In this document: piece by piece, positions 17,413 to 25,414 of the stretch
Layout: each line of letters opens with the position of its first letter
Numbering within the stretch: the stretch's first letter is position 1
NCBI RefSeq assembly: GCF_000240165.1
Contig: NC_017586.1
Coordinates: 5,903,228 to 5,967,227, forward strand
From: Streptantibioticus cattleyicolor NRRL 8057 = DSM 46488
Lineage (GTDB): Bacteria; Actinomycetota; Actinomycetes; Streptomycetales; Streptomycetaceae
DNA length: 64,000 nt
Direction of reading: 5' to 3'
Translations under genes and position numbers: made by a program
Notes under the pieces: model-generated
Database searches by the model: none
What the model was told of the DNA's origin: nothing
Seen by the model: the letters and a program-made list of their open reading frames with translations, nothing else

Positions 17413-17922
17413 ATGAAGAGCGCGGAACTGCTGGTCGACGCCTACAACCGCATCCAGGAATCCGTGCACGAGACGGTGGACGGCCTGACCGGGGACCAGC
17501 TGACCGCCCGCCTGGACGACGAGGCCAACACCATCGCCTGGCTCGTCTGGCACCTGACCCGCGTCCAGGACGACCACATCGCCGACGTCGCCGGCACCGA
17601 GCAGATCTGGACCGCCAACGGCTGGGCCGACCGCTTCGCCCTGCCGCTGCCCGCCGAGGCCACCGGCTACGGCCACTCCGGCGACGACGTGGCCGCGGTA
17701 CGGGTCACCGACGCCGCGCTGCTCACCGGCTACTACGACGACGTGCACGAGCACACCGTCCGCTACCTGCGCGGCCTGGCCGACGACGACCTCGACCGCG
17801 TGGTCGACAAGCGCTGGACCCCCCATGTGACGCTCGGCGTGCGGCTGGTGAGCGTCATCGGCGACGACCTCCAGCACATCGGGCAGGCCGCGTTCATCCG
17901 CGGGGTGCTGGAGCGGGGCTGA
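17413..17922 (+). CDS. DinB-superfamily / DUF664 mycothiol transferase-like protein
   Basis: A 169-residue four-helix-bundle protein. The metal ligands typical of DinB/DUF664 are visible: IAWLVWHLTRVQDDHIAD supplies the first histidine region near residue 46-55 and the C-terminal DDLQHIGQAAFIRG the last near 155. Related actinobacterial proteins are thiol transferases using mycothiol with a divalent metal. This one could detoxify electrophiles or play an unrelated metal-dependent role. GAGGAGCCGGT precedes the ATG. It stands alone, and its end faces the FAD monooxygenase across a strong shared terminator. Confidence 0.82.
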   Translation: MKSAELLVDAYNRIQESVHETVDGLTGDQLTARLDDEANTIAWLVWHLTRVQDDHIADVAGTEQIWTANGWADRFALPLPAEATGYGHSGDDVAAVRVTDAALLTGYYDDVHEHTVRYLRGLADDDLDRVVDKRWTPHVTLGVRLVSVIGDDLQHIGQAAFIRGVLERG

Positions 17923-17930
17923 ACGCGACG

Positions 17931-17970
17931 GCCGGTGCCCTCCCGCGCGGCGACGCGGGAGGGCACCGGC
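17931..17970. terminator. Bidirectional hairpin terminator
   Basis: A perfect 17-base-pair stem (GCCGGTGCCCTCCCGCG at 17931-17947 against its complement at 17954-17970) closes a 6-base loop. It lies between the convergent ends of the DinB-type gene and the FAD monooxygenase gene, with no U-run, as is usual in this GC-rich group. Confidence 0.85.
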
Positions 17971-17987
17971 CGGCCGCCGTTCGCGGC

Positions 17988-19115
17988 TCAGTAGTCCTTG
18001 AGCTTGAGGGCCTCCACCACCTCGGCGACGTCCGGGACGGCGCCCTCGGTCTCCATCCGCTCCCGGTTGGTCAGCGCCAGCTCCTGGTTGGCCGCCACGT
18101 AGTCGCGCAGCTCGGCCTCGTACGCCGCGAACGCCCGGTGGTGGTCGCCGCCGGCCGCCTTCAGCTCGCCGGCGAGCACGTAGGCGCCGACCATGGCCAT
18201 GCTGGTGCCCTGGCCGGACAGCGGTGACCCGCAGTAGCCGGCGTCTCCCAGCAGGGTGACCCGGCCGTCGGACCAGCGGTCCATCCGGATCTGGGCCATG
18301 GCGTCGAAGTGGAAGTCCTCGGCGCCCGCCATGTACTCCAGCGCCCGGGGGAACTCCCAGCCGGTGCCGGCCAGGCGCTCGGTGATCAGCCGCTTGTGGG
18401 CGGCGGTGTCGCGGTGGTCGTAGGCGACCGGCTCCGCGCTCTCGAAACCGGCGTACACCCGCAGTTCGGTGTTGTCCCGCGCGGTCATCACGCACCCGCC
18501 GCCGGTCTCCCCGCGGTGCCACACCTGCCAGCGGTCCAGGCCGAGGAAGTTGGGGGTGGTGAAGACACCCAGGTAGGTGCCGAGGTGGTGGATGAAGTCC
18601 GCCTCGGGGCCGAAGGCGAGCCGGCGCACCGTGGAGTGCAGCCCGTCGGCGCCGACCACCAGGTCGAAGGTGCGCGGCGCGGACCGCTCGAAGGTGACCC
18701 GCACCCCCGCCCCGTCCTGCGTCATACCGGCGATGGAGTCGTCGTAGAGGTACTCGGTGCCCTCGGTGACCGAGGCGATCACCGCGCACAGGTCGTCGCG
18801 GAGGATCTCCACGTCCGGGCTGTCCAGGTCACCGCCGCTGATGGTGTGCTCGGTGGAGCGGTACAGCTCGGTACCGTCCGCGTCGACCACGGACATCCCG
18901 CGCATGTCGGTGCGGCGCCGGCGCAGCTCGTCGAGGATGCCCATCCGCCCGGCCACCTCCAGCGCCGGTCCGCGGACGTCCACCGGGTGGCCGCCGGGAC
19001 GCGGCCCCGGCGCGCGCTCCACCACGGTGGCCTCGAAGCCGTGCCGGGTGAGCCAGTGGGCCAGGGCCGGGCCCGCGACGCCGGCGCCCGAGATGAGGAT
19101 GCGGCGGTTGTCCAT
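17988..19115 (-). CDS. FAD-dependent monooxygenase (TetX/PHBH-like)
   Basis: A 375-residue flavoprotein. ISGAGVAGPALAHWLTRHG (residues 8-26) binds FAD, VGADGLHSTVRRLAFG is the DG motif and LLGDAGYCGSPLSGQGTSMA is the GD motif, here complete. The overall layout is that of small single-component hydroxylases, including tetracycline destructase-like enzymes. ATG 19115 has AAGGAGACTCGCC in front. Upstream in the same direction lies an MFS exporter gene (147-base gap), so the pair may handle one xenobiotic by oxidation and export. The substrate is unknown. Confidence 0.88.
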   Translation of the reverse strand: MDNRRILISGAGVAGPALAHWLTRHGFEATVVERAPGPRPGGHPVDVRGPALEVAGRMGILDELRRRRTDMRGMSVVDADGTELYRSTEHTISGGDLDSPDVEILRDDLCAVIASVTEGTEYLYDDSIAGMTQDGAGVRVTFERSAPRTFDLVVGADGLHSTVRRLAFGPEADFIHHLGTYLGVFTTPNFLGLDRWQVWHRGETGGGCVMTARDNTELRVYAGFESAEPVAYDHRDTAAHKRLITERLAGTGWEFPRALEYMAGAEDFHFDAMAQIRMDRWSDGRVTLLGDAGYCGSPLSGQGTSMAMVGAYVLAGELKAAGGDHHRAFAAYEAELRDYVAANQELALTNRERMETEGAVPDVAEVVEALKLKDY

Positions 19116-19262
19116 GGCGAGTCTCCTTGTGCGTTGCTGCGGTGTCCGGCACGGGTTCCGCTCCGTGCGCCGCACACAAGGTGCCGCCGGCCGCGCACCA
19201 CGGCCTGACCGGCGGCTGACCGCCCGCTGACCGCCGGTGCGGCGGCCCGGTCAGGCCACGGT

Positions 19263-20627
19263 TCAGGCCGCGGTGACCACCGGCTTGCCCACCGCCTCGG
19301 TCGGGTGCACCGCCACCTCGGTCACCCGGGCGGTACGGCGGCCGTGGGCGAGGGCGCCTGCGCCGATCACCCCGACGATGACCAGGCCGCCGGCGACCAG
19401 CGCGCCCCGGGCGCCCGCCGCCTGCACCAGCAGACCCAGCAGCGGCGGGCCGACCAGACCCCACCCGGTGCTCAGGCTCCGCCACACACCCAGCACCCGC
19501 CCCCGGGCCCGCGCCGGCGGATCGGTCTGGAGCACGGTGGTCGCCGCGGTGTCCGACACCGACTCCACCACGGCCATCGGCACCACCAGCACCAGCAGGA
19601 AGAGCAGCACCGGGCTGAAGCCCGCCACCACCTGGAGCGCCGCGCCGGCCACGGCCAGCGCGCCGACCAGCCGCACCGACGGCCGCCGCAGCCGCCCGGC
19701 GAGCACCGCCCCGGCCGTGCCGCCGACCGCCAGCACGGTGGAGACCACCCCGTACGCGCCCGCCCCGCCGTGCAGCGGACCGGTGACCAAGGTCGCCAGC
19801 GTCAGCCCGTAGTTGCGGCCCAGCACCGAGCTGACCGCGCAGATCACGGCGAGCGCCACCAGCCGCGGCCGGCCGAGGAAGTACCCCAGGCCGTCGCGGA
19901 GCGCGGCGACGGTGCCGGCGCGCCGCGCGGCGGGCGCCGGGGCGGCCGGGCGCACCACGGGCTCCGGCGGCTGTTCCACCAGCTTCAGGAACGGCACCAC
20001 GGCGGTGACGAACAGGAACGACAGGCCGTTGACGGCGTACGCCCCGGCCGGGCCCACGGTGGCCAGCCCCACCCCGGCGAGCGCGGTGCCCGCCAGCCGG
20101 CCGACGCTGTGCACCACCGAGCCGAGCGCGATCGCCGAGGGCACGTCCTCGCGGCGCACCAGGTCGTTGCCGAGCAGCGAGGTGGCCGGGCCGTCCACGG
20201 TGGCGATGGTGCCGGTGACGGCGGAGAGCACCAGCAGCAGCGGCACGGTGAGCAGGTGGAAGGTGACCAGCCCGGCGGTGGTGAAGGCCACCGCGGCCAG
20301 GACCGCCTGGCTGACCGCGGCGGTCAGCTTGCGCGGCCAGGCGTCCACCGCCGCGCCGCCGACCAGGCCCAGCAGCAGGCCCGGCGCCGCCTGCACCGCC
20401 AGCGAGACCCCGGTGGCCGCCGCGGACCCGGTCAGCTGGAGCACCAGCAGGTTCTGGACCGTGAGCTGCATCCAGGTGCCGAGGTTGGAGAAGAGGTTCG
20501 CCGCCGACCACCACCGCATGCTCGGGGTGCGCAGGCAGCGCCACGGGGAACGGTCGGCGGAGCGCTCGGTACGGGAGGCGGCGGGGCGCAGGCGGGCCCG
20601 GAGCCGGGCGGCGGCGGGGGAAGGCAT
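19263..20627 (-). CDS. MFS transporter, DHA3/MFS_3 type
   Basis: A 454-residue membrane protein with about 12 hydrophobic helices. WWSAANLFSNLGTWMQLTVQ in helix 1, GVSLAVQAAPGLLLGLVGGA in helix 2 and the central GRPRLVALAVICAVSSVLG are typical of the MFS_3 (enterobactin exporter-like, DHA3) family. The first roughly 35 residues are arginine-rich and cytoplasmic. ATG 20627 is the first start before this family-like region. The ribosome-binding site is poor (CACTCCTG), so a start near the MRWWSAAN methionine (20516) is possible. The gene precedes the FAD monooxygenase in the same direction. Confidence 0.82.
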   Translation of the reverse strand: MPSPAAARLRARLRPAASRTERSADRSPWRCLRTPSMRWWSAANLFSNLGTWMQLTVQNLLVLQLTGSAAATGVSLAVQAAPGLLLGLVGGAAVDAWPRKLTAAVSQAVLAAVAFTTAGLVTFHLLTVPLLLVLSAVTGTIATVDGPATSLLGNDLVRREDVPSAIALGSVVHSVGRLAGTALAGVGLATVGPAGAYAVNGLSFLFVTAVVPFLKLVEQPPEPVVRPAAPAPAARRAGTVAALRDGLGYFLGRPRLVALAVICAVSSVLGRNYGLTLATLVTGPLHGGAGAYGVVSTVLAVGGTAGAVLAGRLRRPSVRLVGALAVAGAALQVVAGFSPVLLFLLVLVVPMAVVESVSDTAATTVLQTDPPARARGRVLGVWRSLSTGWGLVGPPLLGLLVQAAGARGALVAGGLVIVGVIGAGALAHGRRTARVTEVAVHPTEAVGKPVVTAA

Positions 20628-21074
20628 CAGGAGTGGGTGTCCCAGGTGACGACGGGGCGGGGGCGGCACCGCGTCGGAAACGCGGCGGCGCTGCGGTGCC
20701 CGGTGACGGCGTGGACCCCGGCGACCGGCCGGACCGGTCAGGGGCCGGCCCCCGCGGGAGCGATCCCGGACGGGGGCCATGGATCCACGCCGTACGCGCG
20801 CTCGTCGGTGAGTCACGGCTACGCGGACAGCGGCCCGGCCATTCTGGCCCAGCGCTTTCCGGCGGGGGAAGTGGCCGGGATGTCCGATTGGCCGGTAGTC
20901 ACGGTAAACGCCCTGCTGGCGGCGGCTTTTCGTGCCGGGAGTGCGGTTGCTCACGTGACCTCGGCCACGTGACGGGCACCACGTTCCGGCGGTCCGCCGC
21001 GTGGCCCGGCTCACACCGCCCGGAACGGGCAACGCGCCGCACGGCGGCCGGTGTTGTCGGCGTACCGTGATCCG
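20628..21074. other. 447-base divergent intergenic region
   Basis: No gene can be supported here. It separates the MFS gene (reverse) from the methyltransferase gene (forward) and is less GC-rich around 20860-20950. The only notable structure is TCACGTGA (20951-20958), a perfect palindrome, with a second CACGTGA core at 20966-20972. Together they could bind a regulator. A -10-like TACCGT occurs at 21063-21068 just before the methyltransferase start. Confidence 0.5.
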
Positions 21075-21680
21075 GTGGCAGGCGACTACTGGAACCACAA
21101 CACCCACTACCACCGGCTGGTGCTGGACGCGGTGCCCGCCGGCTGCCGCGCCGCGCTCGACGTGGGCTGCGGCGACGGACTGCTGGTGAGCAGGCTCGCC
21201 GCCCGCGCCCGCGAGGTCACCGGCGTCGAGCGCTCACCCGGGATGCTCCGGCTCGCCGCCGAACGCACCCGGCACCTGGACAACGTACGCCTGGTGCGCG
21301 CCGACTTCCCGGCCCCCGCCGGCCTCCTCCCGGCCGGCGGCTACGACCTGGTCACCGCGGTCGCCGTGGTGCACCACATGGACTTCGCCGAGGCGGTCAC
21401 CGCGATGCGCGCGCTGCTCGCCCCGGGCGGACGGCTGGTGCTCGTCGGGCTCGCCCGCAACGCGACCTGGTGGGACTGGACGGTCTCCGCCGCCGGGGTG
21501 CCCGCGGCGTGGCTGGCGGCGCGGCGGCACGGCGGGAAGAGCGACCCGCCGGGGATGCCGGTGACCGACCCGGCCCTCAGCTGGGGCCAAGTCCGCGCCG
21601 CCGCACGGCGGTTGCTGCCGGGCTGCCGGATCAGGCGCCATCTGCTGTGGCGTTGGTCGCTGGTGTGGACCAGGCCCTGA
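21075..21680 (+). CDS. Class I SAM-dependent methyltransferase
   Basis: A 201-residue Rossmann-fold methyltransferase. ALDVGCGDGLLVSRLA is motif I (SAM binding), the acidic VERSPGML end of strand 2 follows, VRLVRADFPAP is motif II, and LAPGGRLVLVGL is the post-motif strand. The opening GDYWNHNTHYHRLVL is shared with a common actinobacterial group of unknown substrate. GTG 21075 is chosen because TACCGT lies 6 bases upstream, giving a leaderless message, and because neither it nor GTG 21051 has a ribosome-binding site. It is monocistronic, and the role is unknown. Confidence 0.85.
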   Translation: MAGDYWNHNTHYHRLVLDAVPAGCRAALDVGCGDGLLVSRLAARAREVTGVERSPGMLRLAAERTRHLDNVRLVRADFPAPAGLLPAGGYDLVTAVAVVHHMDFAEAVTAMRALLAPGGRLVLVGLARNATWWDWTVSAAGVPAAWLAARRHGGKSDPPGMPVTDPALSWGQVRAAARRLLPGCRIRRHLLWRWSLVWTRP

Positions 21681-21842
21681 GCGATCCGGTACGCCGACCG
21701 CGGACCACGCGGCCCGGCGCCCCGGCGGCGGGGGAGCCGCCGACCGGAACCGCGCCGTCCGCCGCCCCCGCCGGTGCCGCCACCCGGGGGTGCGGACGCC
21801 CGGCGCACACATGGCGGGCCGCCCGGCGGGTACGGAAGGGGC

Positions 21843-22127
21843 ATGGGACAGCGATTCACCGTCGAACCCCTCGGCCAGCAGGAGTACCTCGTCAGGGCGG
21901 AGTCCAGCACCCAGATCGTCGAGTCGCGGCTGCAACTCACCAAGAGCGATCTCGACATGCTGGACGTCCCCGCCGCCGACGAGCGCCGCGTCGCTGAGGC
22001 CGCCATGGAGTTCCTCGCCGAGCGCCAGCCGACGCTCAACCTCCCGGACTTCATCGACCTCCGCGACATCGCCGCCAACTACGACGACTTCGCCGACGAA
22101 CTCCGGCGACGGCTGACCGCCGCCTGA
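21843..22127 (+). CDS. Conserved hypothetical protein, 94 aa
   Basis: A small acidic cytoplasmic protein, MGQRFTVEPLGQQEYLVRA at the start, then a central helix with TKSDLDMLDVP and an acidic C-terminal stretch ending DDFADELRRRLTAA. I do not recognise a named domain. GGAAGGGGC directly before ATG 21843 makes the start secure. It lies between the methyltransferase and the Mut7-C gene on the same strand, 51 bases before the latter. No cysteine and no membrane segment are present. Confidence 0.7.
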   Translation: MGQRFTVEPLGQQEYLVRAESSTQIVESRLQLTKSDLDMLDVPAADERRVAEAAMEFLAERQPTLNLPDFIDLRDIAANYDDFADELRRRLTAA

Positions 22128-22177
22128 CGCGGCGCCGCGCGCCGGGCACAGCGGACCGTCCCCGGCGCCGCGGTGCC

Positions 22178-23017
22178 ATGCTGGAGCACGTGCGCGGGAA
22201 CGACGACGACGGCACGGGGCGGCTGCGGCTGCGCTTCGACCCCGCGCTGCGTCTCTTCCTGGCCGCCCGCGACCGGGGCGGCCAGTGCGTGGTGGCCCAC
22301 GACGGAACGTCCTCGCTGGGCCACGTGGTGCAGTCGCTCGGGGTGCCGCTGACGGAGGTGGGCGCCCTGACGGCGGACGGCCGCGAGGTGGGCGCGGGCC
22401 ACCGGCCACGGGACGGCGAGACGATCCGGGTCACCGCCGTGCCCCGCCCGCAGCCGCTGCCGGGACCGCCGCGTTTCCTGCTCGACGTCCACCTCGGCGC
22501 GCTCGCCCGGCGACTGCGCCTGGTCGGGGTCGACACCGCGTACCACAACGACCGCGCCGACGACGCGCTGGTCGCCCAGGCCAACGCCGAACGCCGGGTG
22601 CTGCTCACCCAGGACCGCGGTCTGCTGCGCCGCCGTGCCCTGTGGTGCGGCGCCTACGTACGGGGCGCCCGCGCCGACGAGCAGCTCACCGACGTCCTGA
22701 CCCGGTTCGCCCCGCCGCTGGCCCCGTGGACCCGGTGCACCGCCTGCAACGGCGAGCTGGCACCGGTGGCCAAGGCCGAGGTGGACCACCTGCTGCGCCC
22801 CGGCACCCGGCGTACCTACCAGGCGTTCACCCGCTGCCGCCGCTGCGGCCGGGTCTACTGGCCCGGCGCCCACCACGACCGGCTGGAGGCGGTGGTGGCG
22901 GCGGCCCGCCGCGCGGCCACCCCGCGCCGACCGCCGCCCGCCCAGCGGATCAGCGCAGCCGCAGACACACCTCCACTTCCTGGTCACCGGCGACCCGGCC
23001 GGCGTCCTCCACGGTGA
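22178..23017 (+). CDS. Ubiquitin/MoaD-like domain fused to Mut7-C PIN-type RNase domain
   Basis: A 279-residue two-domain protein. Residues ~12-92 form a small beta-grasp domain (LRLRFDPALRLFLAARD ... DGETIRVTAV), the 'Mut7-C ubiquitin' type. Residues ~100-245 form Mut7-C: RFLLDVHLGALARRLRLVG with its conserved aspartate, then RRVLLTQDRGLLRRR with a second acidic site. A zinc ribbon made of CTACNGEL and CRRCGRVYWPGAHHDRL follows. Mut7-C domains are predicted nucleases, though the target is not known. The last 68 bases overlap the convergent gene at 22950. The arginine- and proline-rich tail after residue 245 looks unstructured and may be a recent extension. Confidence 0.85.
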   Translation: MLEHVRGNDDDGTGRLRLRFDPALRLFLAARDRGGQCVVAHDGTSSLGHVVQSLGVPLTEVGALTADGREVGAGHRPRDGETIRVTAVPRPQPLPGPPRFLLDVHLGALARRLRLVGVDTAYHNDRADDALVAQANAERRVLLTQDRGLLRRRALWCGAYVRGARADEQLTDVLTRFAPPLAPWTRCTACNGELAPVAKAEVDHLLRPGTRRTYQAFTRCRRCGRVYWPGAHHDRLEAVVAAARRAATPRRPPPAQRISAAADTPPLPGHRRPGRRPPR

Positions 23018-23306
23018 ACGCCTCCTTCAGGACCTGGGTGAGCAGCCGCACCGAATGCGGGCACCCGGACACCTCCGCGGTGACCGGTCCGTTCAGCGAC
23101 TCGCCGACGGCGGAGCCGTGCGCCTCCTCGGCGTCGTAGGTGGCCGACCACACGGTGGGGTGGTCCGGCGGGCCGCCACGGATCTCACCGGTCTCCTGGT
23201 CGGCGGGGAACCGGGCGTCGAGGGTGTGGAAGACGGCCCGCGCGTCGTCCGGCGCGCAGTCGGTCAGCAGGACGGTGACGTCGGATTTCGGATGGCCGTT
23301 GGACAT
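22950..23306 (-). CDS. Conserved hypothetical protein, 118 aa
   Basis: A soluble protein beginning MSNGHPKSDVTVLLTDCAPD with an alternating strand/helix pattern (DARAVFHTLDARFPAD, SVRLLTQVLKEAFTVED, EVEVCLRLR). It is probably a small alpha/beta fold, and I do not recognise the family. GAGGGAAGGTGCACC precedes the ATG. A GGGTAC element on the reverse strand (23344-23349) lies 38 bases before the start and suggests sigma-B-type stress control. Divergent from the holin-like gene, which has a similar element. Confidence 0.7.
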   Translation of the reverse strand: MSNGHPKSDVTVLLTDCAPDDARAVFHTLDARFPADQETGEIRGGPPDHPTVWSATYDAEEAHGSAVGESLNGPVTAEVSGCPHSVRLLTQVLKEAFTVEDAGRVAGDQEVEVCLRLR

Positions 23307-23343
23307 GGTGCACCTTCCCTCGGAGCGGGGTTCCCGTCAGCGT

Positions 23344-23349
23344 GTACCC
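23344..23349 (-). promoter_or_regulatory. Sigma-B-type -10 element for the 118-aa protein gene
   Basis: GGGTAC on the reverse strand fits the -10 of Streptomyces SigB-group promoters (GNNT-N14-16-GGGTAC). The matching -35 (GCGT) is at 13 bases spacing, shorter than consensus, so the call is weaker than for the divergent element at 23396-23420. Confidence 0.35.
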
Positions 23350-23395
23350 GCCGGGCACCGGGACGCACCCGCCGGGCGGGGTGGCCGACGACCGC

Positions 23396-23420
23396 GTTAG
23401 CCACCCCGTCCCACGGGTAC
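23396..23420 (+). promoter_or_regulatory. Sigma-B-type promoter for the holin-like/DUF3618 operon
   Basis: GTTA (23396-23399), 15 bases, then GGGTAC (23415-23420) matches GTTT/GNNT-N14-16-GGGTAC except for the fourth -35 base. It lies 34 bases before the TTG start at 23455. Sigma-B-type factors in Streptomyces drive osmotic and oxidative stress genes. Confidence 0.5.
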
Positions 23421-23454
23421 CCGCAGCCGTCCAGACCATGGGAGGTGGACGACG

Positions 23455-23904
23455 TTGAGTACCTCTGTGGAACACCGTCCCGACCGGACCGCGGCCCGCC
23501 CCGACGGACAGCGGCCACTGGCCGACCGTTCGGTGGGCGAACTCGTCCGGCTCGCCTCGGAACAACTCTCCGACCTGGTCCGCCAGGAGATGCGGCTGGC
23601 CCAGGTGGAGATGGCCGCCAAGGGCAAGCGGTTCGGCCTCGGCGGCGGCCTGCTCGGCGGGGCCGGGGTCTTCGGGCTGGTCGCGCTGATGGCCGCGGCG
23701 GCCACCGCCATCGCCGCGATCTCCCTGGCGCTGCCGGTGTGGGCCTCCGCCCTGATCGTCACCGGCGCCCTCGGCCTGATCGCCGGCGTCCTCGCCCTGG
23801 CCGGCCGCGCCCAGTTGCGCCGGGCCGCCCCGCCCAAGCCGGAACGGGCGATCGCCGGGGTCAAGGCCGATGTCGCCCAGCTCAAGGAGAGTGCACACCG
23901 ATGA
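23455..23904 (+). CDS. Holin-X / DUF1469-type membrane protein
   Basis: A 149-residue protein. A hydrophilic N-terminal third contains ADRSVGELVRLASEQLSDLV then RQEMRLAQVEMAAKGKRFGL, the signature of the actinobacterial 'phage holin family' (DUF1469). Two membrane helices follow (GVFGLVALMAAAATAIAAIS and VWASALIVTGALGLIAGVLA) and then a short charged tail. Despite the family name it is a chromosomal stress-type protein, with no lysis genes nearby. Start TTG 23455 follows GGGAGGTGGACGACG. Its stop overlaps the next ATG (ATGA), so the two membrane-associated proteins are made together. Confidence 0.85.
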   Translation: MSTSVEHRPDRTAARPDGQRPLADRSVGELVRLASEQLSDLVRQEMRLAQVEMAAKGKRFGLGGGLLGGAGVFGLVALMAAAATAIAAISLALPVWASALIVTGALGLIAGVLALAGRAQLRRAAPPKPERAIAGVKADVAQLKESAHR

Positions 23905-24251
23905 GCAGCACAGCACCCGGTGACCGCCACCCCGCCGACCCGGCGGAGCTGCGGGCCGGCATCGAACGCACCCGTGCCGAGCTCGGCCACACCGTGCAGG
24001 AACTGGTGGCCAAGGCCGACGTGCCGGCCCGTGTCCGCCACAAGGCGGACAGCCTGCGCCACCGGGCCGCACGGCGGCGCGACGAGGCCGGCGGCGCGCT
24101 CCACGACCACACCCCGCCCCCGCTGCGCGGCGCCGTGACGCACGCCGCCGAGTTCGGCCGCCGTCACCCCAAGGGCGTGGCCGCCGCGGGCGCCGCCGTG
24201 GGCATCGCGGTGGTCGCCGCCACCCGCGCCGGACACCATTCACATAACTGA
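23901..24251 (+). CDS. DUF3618 domain protein
   Basis: A 116-residue protein. DPAELRAGIERTRAELGHTV followed by QELVAKADVPARVRHKA is the DUF3618 signature (residues 14-50). A basic coiled region (RHRAARRRDEAGG) and a C-terminal hydrophobic segment GVAAAGAAVGIAVVAATRAG, probably membrane-inserting, complete it. Family members sit beside the holin-X type protein in many actinobacteria and are thought to act at the membrane under stress, by association only. ATG 23901 overlaps the preceding TGA by 4 bases. The stop is 7 bases from the convergent ligase gene, with no obvious terminator between. Confidence 0.85.
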   Translation: MSSTAPGDRHPADPAELRAGIERTRAELGHTVQELVAKADVPARVRHKADSLRHRAARRRDEAGGALHDHTPPPLRGAVTHAAEFGRRHPKGVAAAGAAVGIAVVAATRAGHHSHN

Positions 24252-24258
24252 CACAACG

Positions 24259-25338
24259 TCAGATCGCGTCGGCGGCCCGGGGCGGCAGCACGTCCGCCAG
24301 CTCGTAGCGCACCGGCTCCGCCAACTGCGCGTAGGTGCAGTCACCGGGGTCGCGGTCGGGGCGCCAACGGCGGAACTGCGCGGTGTGCCGGAACCGGTCG
24401 CCCTGCATGTGGTCGTAGGCCACCTCGCAGACCCGCTCCGGACGCAACGGGATCCACGACAGGTCCTTCTTGCCGCTCCACCGGCTCGGCGCCCCCGGCA
24501 TCCGATCGGTGGTGTGCGCCTCGGGGTCGGCCCAGTGCGCCCACGGATGGCCCTCGAAGGACGCCATGCGCAACGGCTCCAGCTCGGTCAGCAGCGCCTT
24601 GCGGCGGGCCATCGGGAACGCCGAGGTGACGCCCACGTGGCGCAGCCCGCCCGCCGCGTCGTGGAGCCCGAGCAGCAGCGAGCCGACCACCGGGCCGCTC
24701 TTGTGGTACCGGAAGCCGGCCACCACGCAGTCGGCGGTCCGCTCGTGCTTGACCTTGACCATCACCCGCTCGTCCGGCCGGTACGGCAGATCCAGCGGCT
24801 TGGCGACCACCCCGTCCAGCCCGGCCCCCTCGTAACGGCTGAACCACTCCTCGGCCAGCGCCAGGTCCGTGGTGGCCGGGGCGATGTGCACCGGGTGGAC
24901 GGCACCGGCCAGCGCCTCGGCCAGCAGCGCGCGGCGGTCGCGCTGCGCGGCGGCCATCAGCGACCGGTCCCCGAGCGCCAGGATGTCGAAGGCCACGAAG
25001 GAGGCCGGGGTCCGGCGGGACAGCAGCTCCACCCGGGACTTCGCCGGATGGATGCGTTCCAGCAGCGCGTCGAAGTCCAGCCGCCCGCCGCGCGCGATCA
25101 CGATCTCACCGTCCAGCACGCACCGCCCGGGGACGTTGGCCCGCACCGCCTCCACCACCTCGGGGAAGTAGCGGGTGAGCGGCTTGGCGGTACGGCTGCC
25201 GAGTTCCACCTCGTCGCCGTCGCGGAAGACGATCGCCCGGAACCCGTCCCACTTGGCCTCGTAGCTCATCCCGGGCGGAATCGTCGCCGCGAGCCTGGCC
25301 AGCATCGGCTTGACCGGCGGCATCACCGGAAGGTCCAT
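24259..25338 (-). CDS. Stand-alone ATP-dependent DNA ligase (LigC/LigD ligase-domain type)
   Basis: A 359-residue protein. SYEAKWDGFRAIVFRDGDEV (residues 25-44) holds motif I, KWDGFR, whose lysine is adenylated. CVLDGEIVI is motif III, AGLDGVVAKPLDLPYRP motif IV, and RVMVKVKHERTADCVVAGFR motif V with both lysines. A C-terminal OB domain follows. It seals nicks using ATP and is of the kind used in bacterial end joining or repair. No nuclease or polymerase domain is fused. A LigD-type polymerase is encoded divergently 76 bases away. No Ku gene is visible in the window. ATG 25338 is followed by the natural family N-terminus. Confidence 0.92.
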   Translation of the reverse strand: MDLPVMPPVKPMLARLAATIPPGMSYEAKWDGFRAIVFRDGDEVELGSRTAKPLTRYFPEVVEAVRANVPGRCVLDGEIVIARGGRLDFDALLERIHPAKSRVELLSRRTPASFVAFDILALGDRSLMAAAQRDRRALLAEALAGAVHPVHIAPATTDLALAEEWFSRYEGAGLDGVVAKPLDLPYRPDERVMVKVKHERTADCVVAGFRYHKSGPVVGSLLLGLHDAAGGLRHVGVTSAFPMARRKALLTELEPLRMASFEGHPWAHWADPEAHTTDRMPGAPSRWSGKKDLSWIPLRPERVCEVAYDHMQGDRFRHTAQFRRWRPDRDPGDCTYAQLAEPVRYELADVLPPRAADAI

Positions 25339-25402
25339 GCCCCGATTGTGCGGCCCGCCCCGCCGGGGCGCTCGCCGACGGGCGCCCGGCCCGCGGCCGT
25401 CC

Positions 25403-25408
25403 TACCGT
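25403..25408 (+). promoter_or_regulatory. -10 element of a leaderless promoter
   Basis: TACCGT lies 6 bases before ATG 25415 and no ribosome-binding site is present, so transcription probably starts at the ATG. No clear -35. Confidence 0.45.
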
Positions 25409-25414
25409 GGCGGC

